Notes: generated by a model from the sequence alone, not told the origin. A DNA stretch of 64,000 nt from Rhizobium sp. ZPR4 (GCF_040215725.1 NZ_CP157969.1:434001-498000); one strand, 5' to 3'. Shown: positions 17,505 through 27,120, numbered from the stretch's first letter. Program-made: numbers and translations.

Positions 17505-18356
17505 TCAGAGAGAAGCGAATTCCCGCCTCTTCGGCTGACCCTGAGCTGCATTCGAGACGCTTTCCCATGCGTCCCAGGTTGCAAGACGCGCGACGTAGGC
17601 AGAGCGCACGACAGGAAGCCCTTCGGTGCCAAGGAACAATCTGAGCGGTGGTGTCTCCATGTCGACGATCTGCAGAACGGCATCCACCGTTGCCTCGGGA
17701 TCGCCAAAAGCGATGTTGGCCGCATGGGCGAAGATGCTGGCCCTGAGATCCGCGTAGGCATCAAGACCTGCCGAGATTTTCAGAGACGTTTGGCTGGAGA
17801 AGCCGGTCGCATAGGCGCCGGGCTCCAGCATCGTGACCTTGATGCCAAAGCCGGCGACTTCTTGTGCAAGACTTTCGTGCATCGCCTCGAACGCCCATTT
17901 GGAGGCGTGATAGAACCCGATGATCGGGCTTGCGACCAGGCCGGCGACACTGGAAACGCCGATGATATGGCCGTTGCCCTGCTTGCGTAGCAGCGGCAGA
18001 GCGGCTTGGATCACGCGTAGCGTGCCGAAGAAGTTGGTTTCAAATTCCGCCTTGATGTCGGTTTCCGCTGTTTCCTCGACTGCACCGACCAGCGCGTAGC
18101 CGGCATTGTTCAGGATGACATCCAGTCTGCCGAAATGGCCATGTGCGCGCTCCACGACACCACGAACTTGATCGGCATCCGTGACATCAAGGGCGAGCGG
18201 CAGAACCGCACCGCCATACCGAACGGAGAGATCGGCGACACTTTCGAGCGAGCGTGCCGTCGCTGCGACCTTGTCACCGCGGTTGAGGGCAGCTTCCGCC
18301 CAGATACGACCGAACCCTCGTGAGGCGCCGGTGATCAACCAGACTTTGCCAGACAT
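17505..18356 (-). CDS. Short-chain dehydrogenase/reductase
   Basis: A 283-residue NAD(P)-dependent oxidoreductase. Cofactor motif TGASRGFG near the N-terminus, NNAGYA, catalytic Ser in GVSSVAG and YHASK (Tyr-x3-Lys). It resembles the classical group often annotated as oxidoreductase of the 3-oxoacyl-reductase type; substrate unknown. AAGGAG lies upstream of ATG 18356; the open frame to 18599 overlaps the AraC gene and is rejected. The gene follows the AraC-type regulator on the same strand, which may control it. Confidence 0.88.
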   Translation of the reverse strand: MSGKVWLITGASRGFGRIWAEAALNRGDKVAATARSLESVADLSVRYGGAVLPLALDVTDADQVRGVVERAHGHFGRLDVILNNAGYALVGAVEETAETDIKAEFETNFFGTLRVIQAALPLLRKQGNGHIIGVSSVAGLVASPIIGFYHASKWAFEAMHESLAQEVAGFGIKVTMLEPGAYATGFSSQTSLKISAGLDAYADLRASIFAHAANIAFGDPEATVDAVLQIVDMETPPLRLFLGTEGLPVVRSAYVARLATWDAWESVSNAAQGQPKRREFASL

Positions 18357-18547
18357 TCTAATCTCCTTGAATTGATTGCTTGCTTCGGATGCCCCGGCAC
18401 CTTTTGGTACCGGCAAGGGCGTGCCGGCGCAGTCGCCAACGGCGCCAATCGGATTGCGACAGGCGCCAAAGGATTCCTGTGCTTCGATACTGGAAATTGG
18501 TTTCGTGGTTCGGCGCCAAGAACGGAGCGCGTCCACTCCGATCGGCA

Positions 18548-19582
18548 TCAATGCAATGAAGGGATCACGGGCGCGTCCCGCCCGTTCAATTCGCGCCATT
18601 GCAGCGGCGTCAGCCCTTCCCAGTCGCGAAACGCACGATAGAAGGAGCTACGATCCTGATAGCCCAGCAAACATGCGACCTCGTCGATGTCGGTGGTCGG
18701 ATTGGACAGAAGCTGGCGTCCGAGGTCTTGGCGGGCTTCCGACAGCAACTCGCGGAACGTCTTTCCCTCATCAGTGATGCGGCGCTGAAGCGTTCGTTCG
18801 CTCATGTTGAGGTCCTGGGCGACCTGCGACAGCTCCGGGCGACCGCTTGCCAAGCTTCGCTTCAGCACGACCTTGACCTGGTCGCCGATGGAGCTGCGGG
18901 CCTGCAATTCACCCATGGCCGCGGCAAGCGCGGGCGTCAGGATCTCCAGGAGCTCGGGGTTGTGCCCGGGAAATGGCCGGTCGAGATCGGAGGATTTCAG
19001 AACAAGCGTATTCCGGGGAGCACCGTATTTGATCGTGCATCCGAAGAAAGCTTGATAGAGATCGCTCTTCGGCCCCGCACGCATGAATTCGACCCGGACA
19101 GGTGTAATCGGCTGGTTGGTTCCTCGACGTCCAAGTTCAACCAGGAAAGCAAAGGCGACATCCGTGGCGATAGCCGGCTCCGGCTCGTTGGCGTAAATCC
19201 AGTCGCTCGTGATCGAGACTTCGCCTTTCTCTTCGCTGAAACTCAACTGCTCGGGGGTGCAGAGCCGCTTGAAGCGCGCGACGCGGTAGAGACCATCGCG
19301 ATAGTCCCTGGCATGAAAGGCCGCAAGCGTCGACGGCGGATGAACGGCGGTATCGGCTTCGCGGACCAGCCGAAGCCCCAATGCAGGCTCCGGCACAAGC
19401 TCCTCAAGCGCCCGGAATGTGGCAAAGTACTGCGCCGTCGTCACCATGCCATTGTCGCTAAGGTGCAGCGTGGCGGGAAGCCGAGCCTGACGCAGGACCG
19501 CGGACGGCGGCAAGCCGATCCTTTCGACCGCACGCCAGAACGCCTGGGGAACCTTGCATTTATCCGCCGGTATTGCCGTCAT
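18548..19582 (-). CDS. AraC-family transcriptional regulator (OruR-like)
   Basis: A 344-residue regulator. The N-terminal ~190 residues match the ligand-binding domain of the OruR/ArgR-type AraC proteins (RAVERIGLPPSAVLRQARLP; ALGLRLVREAD). The C-terminal DNA-binding domain has both helix-turn-helices (RPELSQVAQDLNMSERTLQR; IDEVACLLGYQDRSSFYRAF, then LTPLQWRE). The start at 19582 has AAGAGG upstream, while the ATG at 19609 has no ribosome site. It is flanked by two short-chain dehydrogenase genes on the same strand, both plausible targets. Confidence 0.87.
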   Translation of the reverse strand: MTAIPADKCKVPQAFWRAVERIGLPPSAVLRQARLPATLHLSDNGMVTTAQYFATFRALEELVPEPALGLRLVREADTAVHPPSTLAAFHARDYRDGLYRVARFKRLCTPEQLSFSEEKGEVSITSDWIYANEPEPAIATDVAFAFLVELGRRGTNQPITPVRVEFMRAGPKSDLYQAFFGCTIKYGAPRNTLVLKSSDLDRPFPGHNPELLEILTPALAAAMGELQARSSIGDQVKVVLKRSLASGRPELSQVAQDLNMSERTLQRRITDEGKTFRELLSEARQDLGRQLLSNPTTDIDEVACLLGYQDRSSFYRAFRDWEGLTPLQWRELNGRDAPVIPSLH

Positions 19583-19640
19583 CCGGATTAGCCTCTTGGG
19601 AACGCTCATAAAGGGATGCTGGGTTCCGTTGCTCGAAACT

Positions 19641-20471
19641 CTATCGCATCTGGCTCATGATGATACGATCGAACATGCGGTCGCCAAACCATTTGCGAAT
19701 GGCGATCATCGGCTTGGCGTATTTGCCGGCAACATAGCGCGTGCGCGGTCTTTTGGCTGCCACCGCCGTCGACACGACATCGGCAATGACCTTCGGATTC
19801 GTACCACGGCCATGCCCATAGGCTTCCCTGGTCGTCTTGGCGACGGCCTGCGAGACCTTGGCGTAGGCACTCGCGGCCGAGCGCTTGATGAGGCCGTCGG
19901 CGACCACATCGCCGAATCCGGTCTCGATCAGGCCCGGCTCAACGATCACGACATTGATGCCGAAGGGTGCCAGCTCCAACCGCAGGCTGTCTGACCAGCC
20001 TTCGAGCGCATGCTTGGTGGCATGATACCAGGCGCCGAGCAGGGTGTAGATCTTGCCGCCCATCGACGTAATGTTGACGATGGTGCCGGAGCCTCTCTGG
20101 CGCATGGCAGGCAGCAAAAGCTGGGTCAGGCGAGCGGGACCGAAAACGTTGACCTCGAACTGGTATCTGGCCTCATCGAGCGGAATGTCCTCGACCGGCC
20201 CGTAAAGTCCGAAGCCGGCGTTGTTGACCAGAACATCGACGCCGCCGCTTTCCGTCAGGATTGTGTTAACGGCAGCCTGAATCTCATTGTCGGCGGAAAT
20301 ATCCATCTGCAGGCTGCGCGCGCCAATCTTCTCCAGATCACGCATCTTGTCGACGCTGCGAGCCGCCACGTAGACCCTGAAGCCGTCGGCGATGAGACGC
20401 TTGGCGATTTCCTTGCCCATACCGGAGGATGCACCGGTCACGAGTGCTGTTTTCTTGCGATTGTCGATCAT
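19641..20471 (-). CDS. Short-chain dehydrogenase/reductase
   Basis: A 276-residue oxidoreductase. TGASSGMGKEIAKRL, NNAGFGLYGPVE, a Ser in NITSMGG and YHATK give the cofactor site and the Ser-Tyr-Lys set. The C-terminal extension (YVAGKYAKPMIAIRKWFGDR) is like that of the group handling larger lipidic or aromatic alcohols. The start at 20471 has GAGAGG upstream; the frame to 20525 is unsupported. It reads in the same direction as the AraC regulator gene 59 bases downstream and could share its transcript. Confidence 0.88.
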   Translation of the reverse strand: MIDNRKKTALVTGASSGMGKEIAKRLIADGFRVYVAARSVDKMRDLEKIGARSLQMDISADNEIQAAVNTILTESGGVDVLVNNAGFGLYGPVEDIPLDEARYQFEVNVFGPARLTQLLLPAMRQRGSGTIVNITSMGGKIYTLLGAWYHATKHALEGWSDSLRLELAPFGINVVIVEPGLIETGFGDVVADGLIKRSAASAYAKVSQAVAKTTREAYGHGRGTNPKVIADVVSTAVAAKRPRTRYVAGKYAKPMIAIRKWFGDRMFDRIIMSQMR

Positions 20472-20806
20472 GTTTGCCTCTCTGTTTGTGAGATTACAGA
20501 TAAGGCCCCGCCAGCATAAGGTCATTGACGGAACATGCCATCACAGTTGCATATTGCGCCAATGAGGACCTTGATGGCGCCAAGAAAAATACCGTTCGAA
20601 GGAGCCGCGTCGTTCGTAGTCGGGGAGACAAGCCAGTAACGGTTCCGTCGCATCCTGGGAACGCAGGTCGGCTGTACTCAACAAATCGGGCGGATGCCGC
20701 CTCATGCGGCATCCGCCCGACGCCGAACCGGCGAGTTCCCAGCATGTGCGGGGGCGCTACTTATGCTGGAAACCCGTCGGCCGAACTCATGCCCGCAATC
20801 GCGGAG
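20472..20806. other. Intergenic region with a terminator hairpin
   Basis: About 335 bases. It holds the promoter of the short-chain dehydrogenase gene and, at 20686-20720, a strong hairpin that terminates the DUF2147 gene. No coding region is convincing. Confidence 0.5.
20686..20720 (-). terminator. Hairpin terminator of the DUF2147 gene
   Basis: A perfect 15-base inverted repeat, TCGGGCGGATGCCGC (20686-20700) and GCGGCATCCGCCCGA (20706-20720), with a 5-base loop. On the minus strand it is followed by TTTGTTG. It lies 87 bases after the stop of the leftward DUF2147 gene. Confidence 0.7.
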
Positions 20807-21280
20807 CTAGGCGCCAACGCGGTGGAAAGCTCGTGTCTGTCCGAGAGCGGATATGCCGATATAGCCGCGGAGATTCATTTTGCCGCCTTGCATGGTGATC
20901 TGGCAGTTATAGGTACGGCCAGAGGAGCCGTCGTAAAGCGAACCACCAGTCCAACTGCCATCGTTCCAATGGAGGCCGGTGATGAAGACGACATTCTTCA
21001 TCGAGCGGGAGCGCAGGGCCGGATCCGGGTTTTTGCCGTCCTTCTTGAAGGTGACGTTATCGGCCTCCATCAGTTGATTGCCATAAAGCAGTCGCGCTCG
21101 GAATTCCGTTCCGGCCTTGAACATATCGAGCTTCACGCTTCCGTCGTCAGCCTGCCATGTGCCGACGATGGCGTCGGCCGGCGAAGCCTGCTGTGCATAA
21201 GCCGCCGGTACCGCAGCCAGTCCGATTGTTGCCACTGCTAGGAATATGGCTGATCGCCTTGAGACCTTTGACACGTTCAT
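20807..21280 (-). CDS. DUF2147 exported protein
   Basis: A 157-residue periplasmic protein. The signal peptide covers about residues 1-29 (ends PAAYAQQ). The mature part has the DUF2147 pattern: IVGTWQADDGSVKLDMF near the start, MKNVVFITGLHWNDGSWTGG in the middle and YNCQITMQGGKMNLRGYIG near the end. The family is a small beta-barrel of unknown biochemical role. Single gene with its own terminator. Confidence 0.87.
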   Translation of the reverse strand: MNVSKVSRRSAIFLAVATIGLAAVPAAYAQQASPADAIVGTWQADDGSVKLDMFKAGTEFRARLLYGNQLMEADNVTFKKDGKNPDPALRSRSMKNVVFITGLHWNDGSWTGGSLYDGSSGRTYNCQITMQGGKMNLRGYIGISALGQTRAFHRVGA

Positions 21281-21970
21281 AGATGAAAACCTCTTGAATA
21301 AATCGATGTTGGTGCATCCGCGCAGAGAGACGAGAAGCCTCGCTCCGGCTTGCCATCTCTCTTGCGAGTACAGTACCGGCCGATTTGCACCGGCCTGGGG
21401 TAAGTCCGATGCTGCTTGTTGTCGCCGGACGCCAGAAAAGACTAATGGCCTCCAGGGCCTTCAGCAGTGACCGAACACGTCAATCCAGTTGCAACGTCCG
21501 CCAACGAGCAAGCTCTGCCGACCAGCGGTGATCCGATAGACCGCGGCTGGGGGGAGATTTCGAAAAATACGGTCAACCGACGTTGCGCTCAGATCGAGAT
21601 GATCAAGAGCTGACGGGGGACAGGACACTTGCTCATATAGGTGAACTAGTAAAATGCGCCGCCGTGCCTCAAGTGCCGGAAAGCTCCGCCGAGGATAGAG
21701 AATGTTGAACGGCGTATCCTTAGCCAAGGAATAGTGTGTCGCGTTCATCCCTTGAGCACACCGCCAAAAGCAAACTTTGTCGCGTTAGACAGACGCTCTG
21801 CAGTTTTGACTCTGCCGTAAGCAGAGCTTACCGTTCGCGGCAGATTTTTCGACATTTACAATGGTTTTATAAAATTGGAGGCTGCGCACATAGAAGCCAA
21901 TTCTTTGTGCCGTCAGCGCTCATATTGCGTCGTGCACCGTAAAGCTTCACATCGACAACGGGGTGCCGAC
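21281..21970. other. Intergenic region upstream of the monooxygenase operon
   Basis: About 690 bases. A 95-codon minus-strand frame (21461-21748, MNATHYSLAKDTPFNILYPR...) is open but has no recognisable domain, so it is not called as a gene. A small inverted repeat CTCTGC/GCAGAG (21810-21815, 21821-21826), preceded by a further CTCTG half, lies about 150 bases before the monooxygenase start and may be an operator. Confidence 0.4.
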
Positions 21971-23335
21971 ATGACCAAGAAGCAGATGAAACTGGGGCTC
22001 TCCATGCGATACATGGGCTACCATGTCGGAGCCTGGAGGCACCGGGACACCATCAAGGGCGGGAACTCAATGCTCAAGTCCTTTCTCGGCGTCGCCCAGA
22101 CGGCCGAGCGCGCGAAATTCGACATGCTCTTCTTGGCGGACGGCATCGGAGTTCGACTGGACGACAAGCCGAAAGGGTCGCTTTGCCGCTCCCATCATAA
22201 CGTCGAGCTGGAGCCGCTGACACTGCTTTCAGCGTTAGCTGCGCTTACGCAAAATATCGGCCTCGTCGCCACTGCCTCGACCACCTACAACGAGCCTTTC
22301 CATATCGCCCGCAAGTACGGCTCGTTGGACCAGATAAGCGGCGGACGCGCCGCCTGGAACGTCGTGACCTCCTGGTCGGACCAGGAAGCGTGGAACTTCT
22401 CGATGAGCAAGCAGCTCGATTATGATACGCGCTATGAGCGTGCCGCGGAATTCGTCGATGTCGTCACGGGTCTCTGGGATAGCTGGGACGAGGACGCGTT
22501 CATCATCGATAAGGAAACAGGGGTCTTTTTCGACGACAGAAAAATGCATGTGCTCGATCACGTCGGAAAGCACTTTTCCGTACGCGGTCCGCTCAGCGTC
22601 CGCCGGTCGCCGCAGGGTCGGCCTATCCTGGTCCAGGCTGGCGTCTCCGAACCTGGCCAACAGATCGCCGCACAGCATTGCGACATGGTTTTCATGGCCA
22701 AGAACGATCTGAGATCCGCCCAGGACTACTACGGCTCCGTCAAGGATCGTCTCGAAGGATACGGACGCAAGCGCAGCGACCTTCTGATGATGCTAGGGCT
22801 CACTCCGATCGTCGGCCGCACGCGTGAAGAAGCGCAAGAGAAATACGAGGAGCTGGAATCGCTGATCGATCCGGTTGTCGGCCTACAACTCCTGTATCGT
22901 TCCTTCGGCGATCTCTCACACTTGCCGCTCGACGGCCCCGTTCCGAAGCCCGATCTCGAAAAGGTCGGCCTCAAGAGCAGCGCGCAGATGTACTACGATC
23001 TGGCCCAGAAGCAGAACCTGACGATCCGCCAGCTCTACAAGAAGCTCGGCATGGCGCAGGAACACAAGACGGTCGTCGGCACGGCCAAGGACGTTGCCGA
23101 CGAAATGCAGAGCTGGTTCGAAGCGGGTGCCGCCGACGGCTTCAACATCACGCCGACGCACTTGCCACAGGGCATCGACGATTTCGCGGAACTGGTGCTG
23201 CCGGAGCTGCGCAAGCGCGGCCTCTTCCGCGAGGAGTACGAAGGCAGGACTCTTCGCGACAACCTGGGTCTTCCCGTTCCGGCAAGCCGCTACGAGCAGA
23301 TCTCGGCCGGCAACGACAAGCTGATAGCAAGCTGA
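21971..23335 (+). CDS. Luciferase-like FMN-dependent monooxygenase (NtaA/SnaA/DszA type)
   Basis: A 454-residue two-component flavin monooxygenase using reduced FMN from a partner reductase. It has the family start KLGLSMRYMGYHVGAWRH, FDMLFLADGIG, ASTTYNEPFHIARKYGSLDQ, GRAAWNVVTSW and GRPILVQAGVSEPGQ. The length and these blocks match the nitrilotriacetate/dibenzothiophene-sulfone/pristinamycin group rather than alkanesulfonate SsuD. The start is placed at 21971, where homology begins. The flavin reductase gene follows after 19 bases. The substrate is unknown. Confidence 0.92.
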   Translation: MTKKQMKLGLSMRYMGYHVGAWRHRDTIKGGNSMLKSFLGVAQTAERAKFDMLFLADGIGVRLDDKPKGSLCRSHHNVELEPLTLLSALAALTQNIGLVATASTTYNEPFHIARKYGSLDQISGGRAAWNVVTSWSDQEAWNFSMSKQLDYDTRYERAAEFVDVVTGLWDSWDEDAFIIDKETGVFFDDRKMHVLDHVGKHFSVRGPLSVRRSPQGRPILVQAGVSEPGQQIAAQHCDMVFMAKNDLRSAQDYYGSVKDRLEGYGRKRSDLLMMLGLTPIVGRTREEAQEKYEELESLIDPVVGLQLLYRSFGDLSHLPLDGPVPKPDLEKVGLKSSAQMYYDLAQKQNLTIRQLYKKLGMAQEHKTVVGTAKDVADEMQSWFEAGAADGFNITPTHLPQGIDDFAELVLPELRKRGLFREEYEGRTLRDNLGLPVPASRYEQISAGNDKLIAS

Positions 23336-23354
23336 CATCGAAGGAGTCTGAGAC

Positions 23355-24347
23355 ATGCACGGCATAGCCACACCAGACGCCGCACTTCCAGATCTCAAAC
23401 AGCCGGTCGAAGAGGGCGACCCGGTGGAGGACGATCGCATGTTCCGAAGATGCCTCGGTCAATACGGAACAGGCATCGCCATCATAACCACCGAGACCGA
23501 GGGCCGCCGCGCCGCCGTCACGGTCAACTCGTTCTCATCGGTATCGCTCGATCCACCGCTAATCTTGTGGTCGATCGCGCGAACCTCCCGCAGCTTTTCG
23601 ATCTTCACCGGCGGTGGATACTTTGCGGTCAACATCCTGTCGTCACGGCAGATGGACGTCTCTCGCCACTTCTCCAGCAAGCTCGAAGACAAGTTCGCCG
23701 ACAGCGCGTGGACACTGGGAAAGTACGGTTCGCCACTGATCGACGGATGCCTGGCGCATCTGGAATGCGAGACAAACACGCTAGTTGAAGGTGGAGACCA
23801 CGTCATCATCATCGGGCTTGTCAAGCGGGCACGCCGTTTCGAAGGAATGCCACTCCTCTTCTCCCAAGGGCAGTATAGCGTCCCGGAATCCCACCCCGAG
23901 ACGTCCCCCACCCCGGAGGCAAGCGGCGCCGTGTCGGATACGACGTCCGAAGGCACCATCGTCTCGCAGATATTCGAGGCTCACAACCTACTTTCTTCCG
24001 TGTTCGACGAGCACCGCCGTGCCGAAGGCGTCGATATCTCCGTCGCTCGCGTTCTGGCCTGCCTTTACGACGCGAAGGGCCTGAAGTCCGATCAACTGGC
24101 CGCGGCCACCTATCTTGGCCAACGGGATACCGAGGACGCGATAACCGAGCTGGTTAGGCGCTCGCTGCTGGTGAACAATCAGGGACAGCTGTCGCTTACG
24201 CCCGAAGGAAGGAAGGTCCGGGAGGCAATCAAGAGGCGCTGGCAGGACTTCCAGCAGGCGCAGATTGCCGGTATTCCCGAAGCTGATCTCAAGAGCACGA
24301 TCCGGGCACTGTCGAAGTTGATCGATCAAAACAAGACGATGCAGTAA
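23355..24347 (+). CDS. Flavin reductase fused to a C-terminal MarR-like domain
   Basis: A 330-residue protein. N-terminal flavin reductase domain (about 28-180): GQYGTGIAIITTETEGRRAA, VNSFSSVSLDPPLILWSIAR, FAVNILSSRQMDVSRHFS and CETNTLVEGGDHVIIIGLV. After a Ser/Pro/Thr-rich linker (about 182-200), a MarR-like winged-helix domain follows (about 205-320): DISVARVLACLYDAKGLKSD, then LVRRSLLVNNQGQLSLTPEG. It should supply reduced FMN to the adjacent monooxygenase. In the known p-hydroxyphenylacetate reductase C1 such a tail makes activity respond to substrate, so a similar control is plausible here. GAAGGAG precedes the ATG. Confidence 0.9.
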   Translation: MHGIATPDAALPDLKQPVEEGDPVEDDRMFRRCLGQYGTGIAIITTETEGRRAAVTVNSFSSVSLDPPLILWSIARTSRSFSIFTGGGYFAVNILSSRQMDVSRHFSSKLEDKFADSAWTLGKYGSPLIDGCLAHLECETNTLVEGGDHVIIIGLVKRARRFEGMPLLFSQGQYSVPESHPETSPTPEASGAVSDTTSEGTIVSQIFEAHNLLSSVFDEHRRAEGVDISVARVLACLYDAKGLKSDQLAAATYLGQRDTEDAITELVRRSLLVNNQGQLSLTPEGRKVREAIKRRWQDFQQAQIAGIPEADLKSTIRALSKLIDQNKTMQ

Positions 24348-24359
24348 TCGGAGCCTTCA

Positions 24360-25964
24360 ATGAACTGGGACTATATCGTCATCGGCGCCGGATCGGCAGG
24401 TTGCGTTCTTGCCAATCGGCTAAGCGCCGATCCCTCGATCAAGGTGCTGATTCTCGAAGCCGGCGGAAGCGATAAGAAATTCAACATCATGATGCCGTCG
24501 CTTGCGTTCAAGGCGATGGCCGACAAGCGCACCAACTGGAAGTTCATGGCCGAACCGGACCCGACGCGCAACAACCGCCGGGACATGGTGCCGCGCGGCG
24601 AGGTCCTTGGCGGTTCCAGTTCGATCAATGCCATGTTCTATGTGCGCGGCAATCGTGGCGACTACGACCATTGGGCCCAACTCGGCAACCGCGGCTGGTC
24701 CTATGACGACGTTCTCCCTTACTTCAAAAAGGTGGAGGACAATCGCGACGGCGTGACCGATATCTACGGCAAGAACGGCCCGATCGTCGTCAGCGCCGTG
24801 CGCAAGCCGCCGAAGCTCGCGCATGTCTTCATCGAGGCGATGAAGGAACTCGGCTATCCCCACAATCCGGCCTACAACGCGGAACCGACCGAAGGCGTTG
24901 CCGTCAGCCACGTGACCCAACACATGGGGATCCGGTTCAGCGCCGCGCGAGGATACCTCGACCCGATCAAGTCCCGACCGAACCTGACGATCATCACCGG
25001 CGCATTGGTGCGAAAAGTCATGTTCGAGGGCCGGCGGGCATCTGGCGTGGAGTTCCAGGTCAACGGTAAGCAACGCATCGAGCGCTGCTGCGGCGAAATC
25101 ATCATCTCTGCAAGCGCCATCAACTCCCCGAAGCTGCTCATGCTCTCCGGCATCGGCCCGGCCGAGCAGCTCAAGGCGCATGGCATCCCGGTCTTGCAGG
25201 ATAGCCCCGGCGTTGGACGCAACCTTCAGGAACATGCCAGCACGCAGGTGAAGGCCTATGTGAACATCAAGACGCCGAACCAGGAGTTCAACCTCCTCGG
25301 TATCCTGAAATATGGCGCGCAGTTCCTGTTCGACCGCTCTGGCTACGCCACCTACACCTATACGGGCATGGGGCTGATCCGCACCCGTCCCGAGCTCGAA
25401 TATCCTGACATCCAGTATCACTTCGGTGCGTTCTCCGCGAATTACACCGACGAGGGAATCGAGATGCAGAAGGAGGCGGCGATCAATCTACAGCCGAATG
25501 TCAACAATTCGCGCAGCCGTGGCTATCTGGAGCTGCGCTCGGCCGACCCGAACGAACAGCCTAAGATCCAGTTGAACCTCCTGAGTGATCCTTACGACAT
25601 CGAAACCCTGATGGCCGGTGGCCGGATTGCGCGGGCGGCGCTGCAATCGAAGGCGTTCGCCCCTTATATTACCGGCGAGATGAAGCCCGGCAAGGATGTC
25701 CAGACGGATGACGAGTGGATCGCCTACATGCGCGAGAACGCAAGTGGCAGCTACCATCCGTGCGGTACCTGCAAGATGGGGATAGACCCCGCGGCGGTCG
25801 TCACTCCCGACCTTAAAGTCATTGGCGTCGAAGGGCTGCGCGTCGTGGATTCCTCGATCATTCCGCAGATACCGAGCTGCAATCTGAACGCGATCAGCAT
25901 GGCGATCGGCGAAAAGGGCGCCGACCTCATCCTGCAGGATCGGGCTGCGCGCGCCGCTGCTTGA
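24360..25964 (+). CDS. GMC-family FAD oxidoreductase (choline-dehydrogenase-like)
   Basis: A 534-residue flavoprotein. FAD-binding GAGSAGCVLANRLS at the N-terminus, GMC signature 1 (PRGEVLGGSSSINAMFYVRG), signature 2 region (SASAINSPKLLMLSGIGP) and catalytic His466 in SYHPCGTCKMG. The C-terminus SCNLNAISMAIGEKGADLI carries the second active-site Asn. It would oxidise a primary alcohol to an aldehyde. Its place between a monooxygenase system and a GbdR-like regulator, facing an aldehyde dehydrogenase and a betaine-type importer, suggests an amino alcohol or similar small alcohol, but BetA identity is not claimed. Confidence 0.9.
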   Translation: MNWDYIVIGAGSAGCVLANRLSADPSIKVLILEAGGSDKKFNIMMPSLAFKAMADKRTNWKFMAEPDPTRNNRRDMVPRGEVLGGSSSINAMFYVRGNRGDYDHWAQLGNRGWSYDDVLPYFKKVEDNRDGVTDIYGKNGPIVVSAVRKPPKLAHVFIEAMKELGYPHNPAYNAEPTEGVAVSHVTQHMGIRFSAARGYLDPIKSRPNLTIITGALVRKVMFEGRRASGVEFQVNGKQRIERCCGEIIISASAINSPKLLMLSGIGPAEQLKAHGIPVLQDSPGVGRNLQEHASTQVKAYVNIKTPNQEFNLLGILKYGAQFLFDRSGYATYTYTGMGLIRTRPELEYPDIQYHFGAFSANYTDEGIEMQKEAAINLQPNVNNSRSRGYLELRSADPNEQPKIQLNLLSDPYDIETLMAGGRIARAALQSKAFAPYITGEMKPGKDVQTDDEWIAYMRENASGSYHPCGTCKMGIDPAAVVTPDLKVIGVEGLRVVDSSIIPQIPSCNLNAISMAIGEKGADLILQDRAARAAA

Positions 25965-25992
25965 AGGATCAGAAAACGAAGTTGAGATACGA

Positions 25993-27000
25993 ATGAGCAT
26001 TCCGTTCACGAAGACCGTCGTTTTCTATATCGTGCCTGACTTCACGATGCTGGCTTTCACATCCGCTATCGAAGCATTGCGCCTGGCAAACGCCGTTCGG
26101 GGAGCGGAGGCCTACCGATGGCGGGTCGTGTCCGGCGATGGGCTACCTGTGAAGGCGAGCTGCGGCCTCACCATTACGCCGGACGGCTCCATCGCCGGGG
26201 AGAAGGCAAATCCACATGCCGCTAAGGCCGACATGGTCGTGGTTTGCTCCGGGTGGCACGTCGAACGCGCGGTGGACAGATCGGCCGCAGCTTGGCTCAG
26301 GTGGGCACGCAACGCCGGCACCACGATCGCAGGCATTTGCACGGGTGCCTACCTGCTTGCCCACGCTGGACTGCTCGCCGGCAAGCGCTGTACGATTCAT
26401 TGGGAAAACCTGCCTGTTTTTAAGGAAAAGTTTCCAACCGCGATTGCCGTAACAAACCTGATCGAATGTGATTCCAACATCTATACATGTGCGGGGGGAG
26501 CCGCATCCTTCGATCTCATGCTGCATTTCATAGAGCACGAATTCGGAAGGCGGACGTCGCTGGCGGTTTGCGAGCAGGCGATCTTCGACCGCATCCGTCC
26601 ACCGTCCGAGCGGCAACGCAGTCTCGTGCGGACGCTCGGCAATCTCAATCCGCTTCTGCTCTCAGCTGTCGAATTCATGGAGGACGCAATGGCCGAGCAG
26701 GCGAGCATCGAAGCCGTTGCCCGCCATATCAAGCTGTCTCGCCGCCAGATGGAACGTATGTTCGCCAAAGAATTGGCGACATCGCCATCCCGATTTTACC
26801 TGGAGCTGCGCCTCGATCGAGCTCGCCTGATGATCCTGCAATCCGGCATGGCCGTCATCGATGTAGCGGTTGCATGCGGCTTTGTCTCAAGCTCGCATTT
26901 CACGAGATGCTATCGCGAGCACTATGGCGTGTCACCGAATAAGATGAGGGTAAAGAAACCCCGCAGTGCGCAACTGCAGAACCTTGCCGAGGCGCCCTGA
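25993..27000 (+). CDS. GlxA/GbdR-type AraC regulator with DJ-1/PfpI sensor domain
   Basis: A 335-residue regulator. The N-terminal class I glutamine-amidotransferase-like domain (about 8-190) contains AGICTGAYLLAHAGLLAGKR, CTIHWENLPVFKEKFP and CAGGAASFDLMLHFIE. This is the type of domain used by GbdR/CdhR regulators to sense quaternary amines. The C-terminal AraC domain (about 215-325) has both helix-turn-helices (IEAVARHIKLSRRQMERMFA; VIDVAVACGFVSSSHFTRCY, then GVSPNKMR). It is the last gene of the monooxygenase operon and may activate that operon or the convergent betaine-type importer operon. The ligand is not provable from sequence. Confidence 0.9.
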   Translation: MSIPFTKTVVFYIVPDFTMLAFTSAIEALRLANAVRGAEAYRWRVVSGDGLPVKASCGLTITPDGSIAGEKANPHAAKADMVVVCSGWHVERAVDRSAAAWLRWARNAGTTIAGICTGAYLLAHAGLLAGKRCTIHWENLPVFKEKFPTAIAVTNLIECDSNIYTCAGGAASFDLMLHFIEHEFGRRTSLAVCEQAIFDRIRPPSERQRSLVRTLGNLNPLLLSAVEFMEDAMAEQASIEAVARHIKLSRRQMERMFAKELATSPSRFYLELRLDRARLMILQSGMAVIDVAVACGFVSSSHFTRCYREHYGVSPNKMRVKKPRSAQLQNLAEAP

Positions 27001-27085
27001 GGCTTTGAGGCAACAAGGCAGACCTGCAGCCGTGATCGCCGCTTGGCTCCATGACCAAAATTACGGCTATGCGGGTGACACCATG

Positions 27086-27120
27086 CCCCCTCACCGCATC
27101 CGGTGCGGTAAGGGGGTTTT
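27086..27120 (+). terminator. Rho-independent terminator after the monooxygenase operon
   Basis: CCCCCTCACCGCA (27086-27098), loop TCCGG, TGCGGTAAGGGGG (27104-27116) with one mismatch, then TTTT. It lies between two convergent operons, after the stop at 27000 and just before the end of the leftward aldehyde dehydrogenase gene. Confidence 0.75.

Noticed and set aside
21461..21748. 95-codon minus-strand frame beginning MNATHYSLAKDTPF
   Set aside because: No recognisable domain, weak initiation context and no supporting neighbour; kept only as a note in the intergenic entry.
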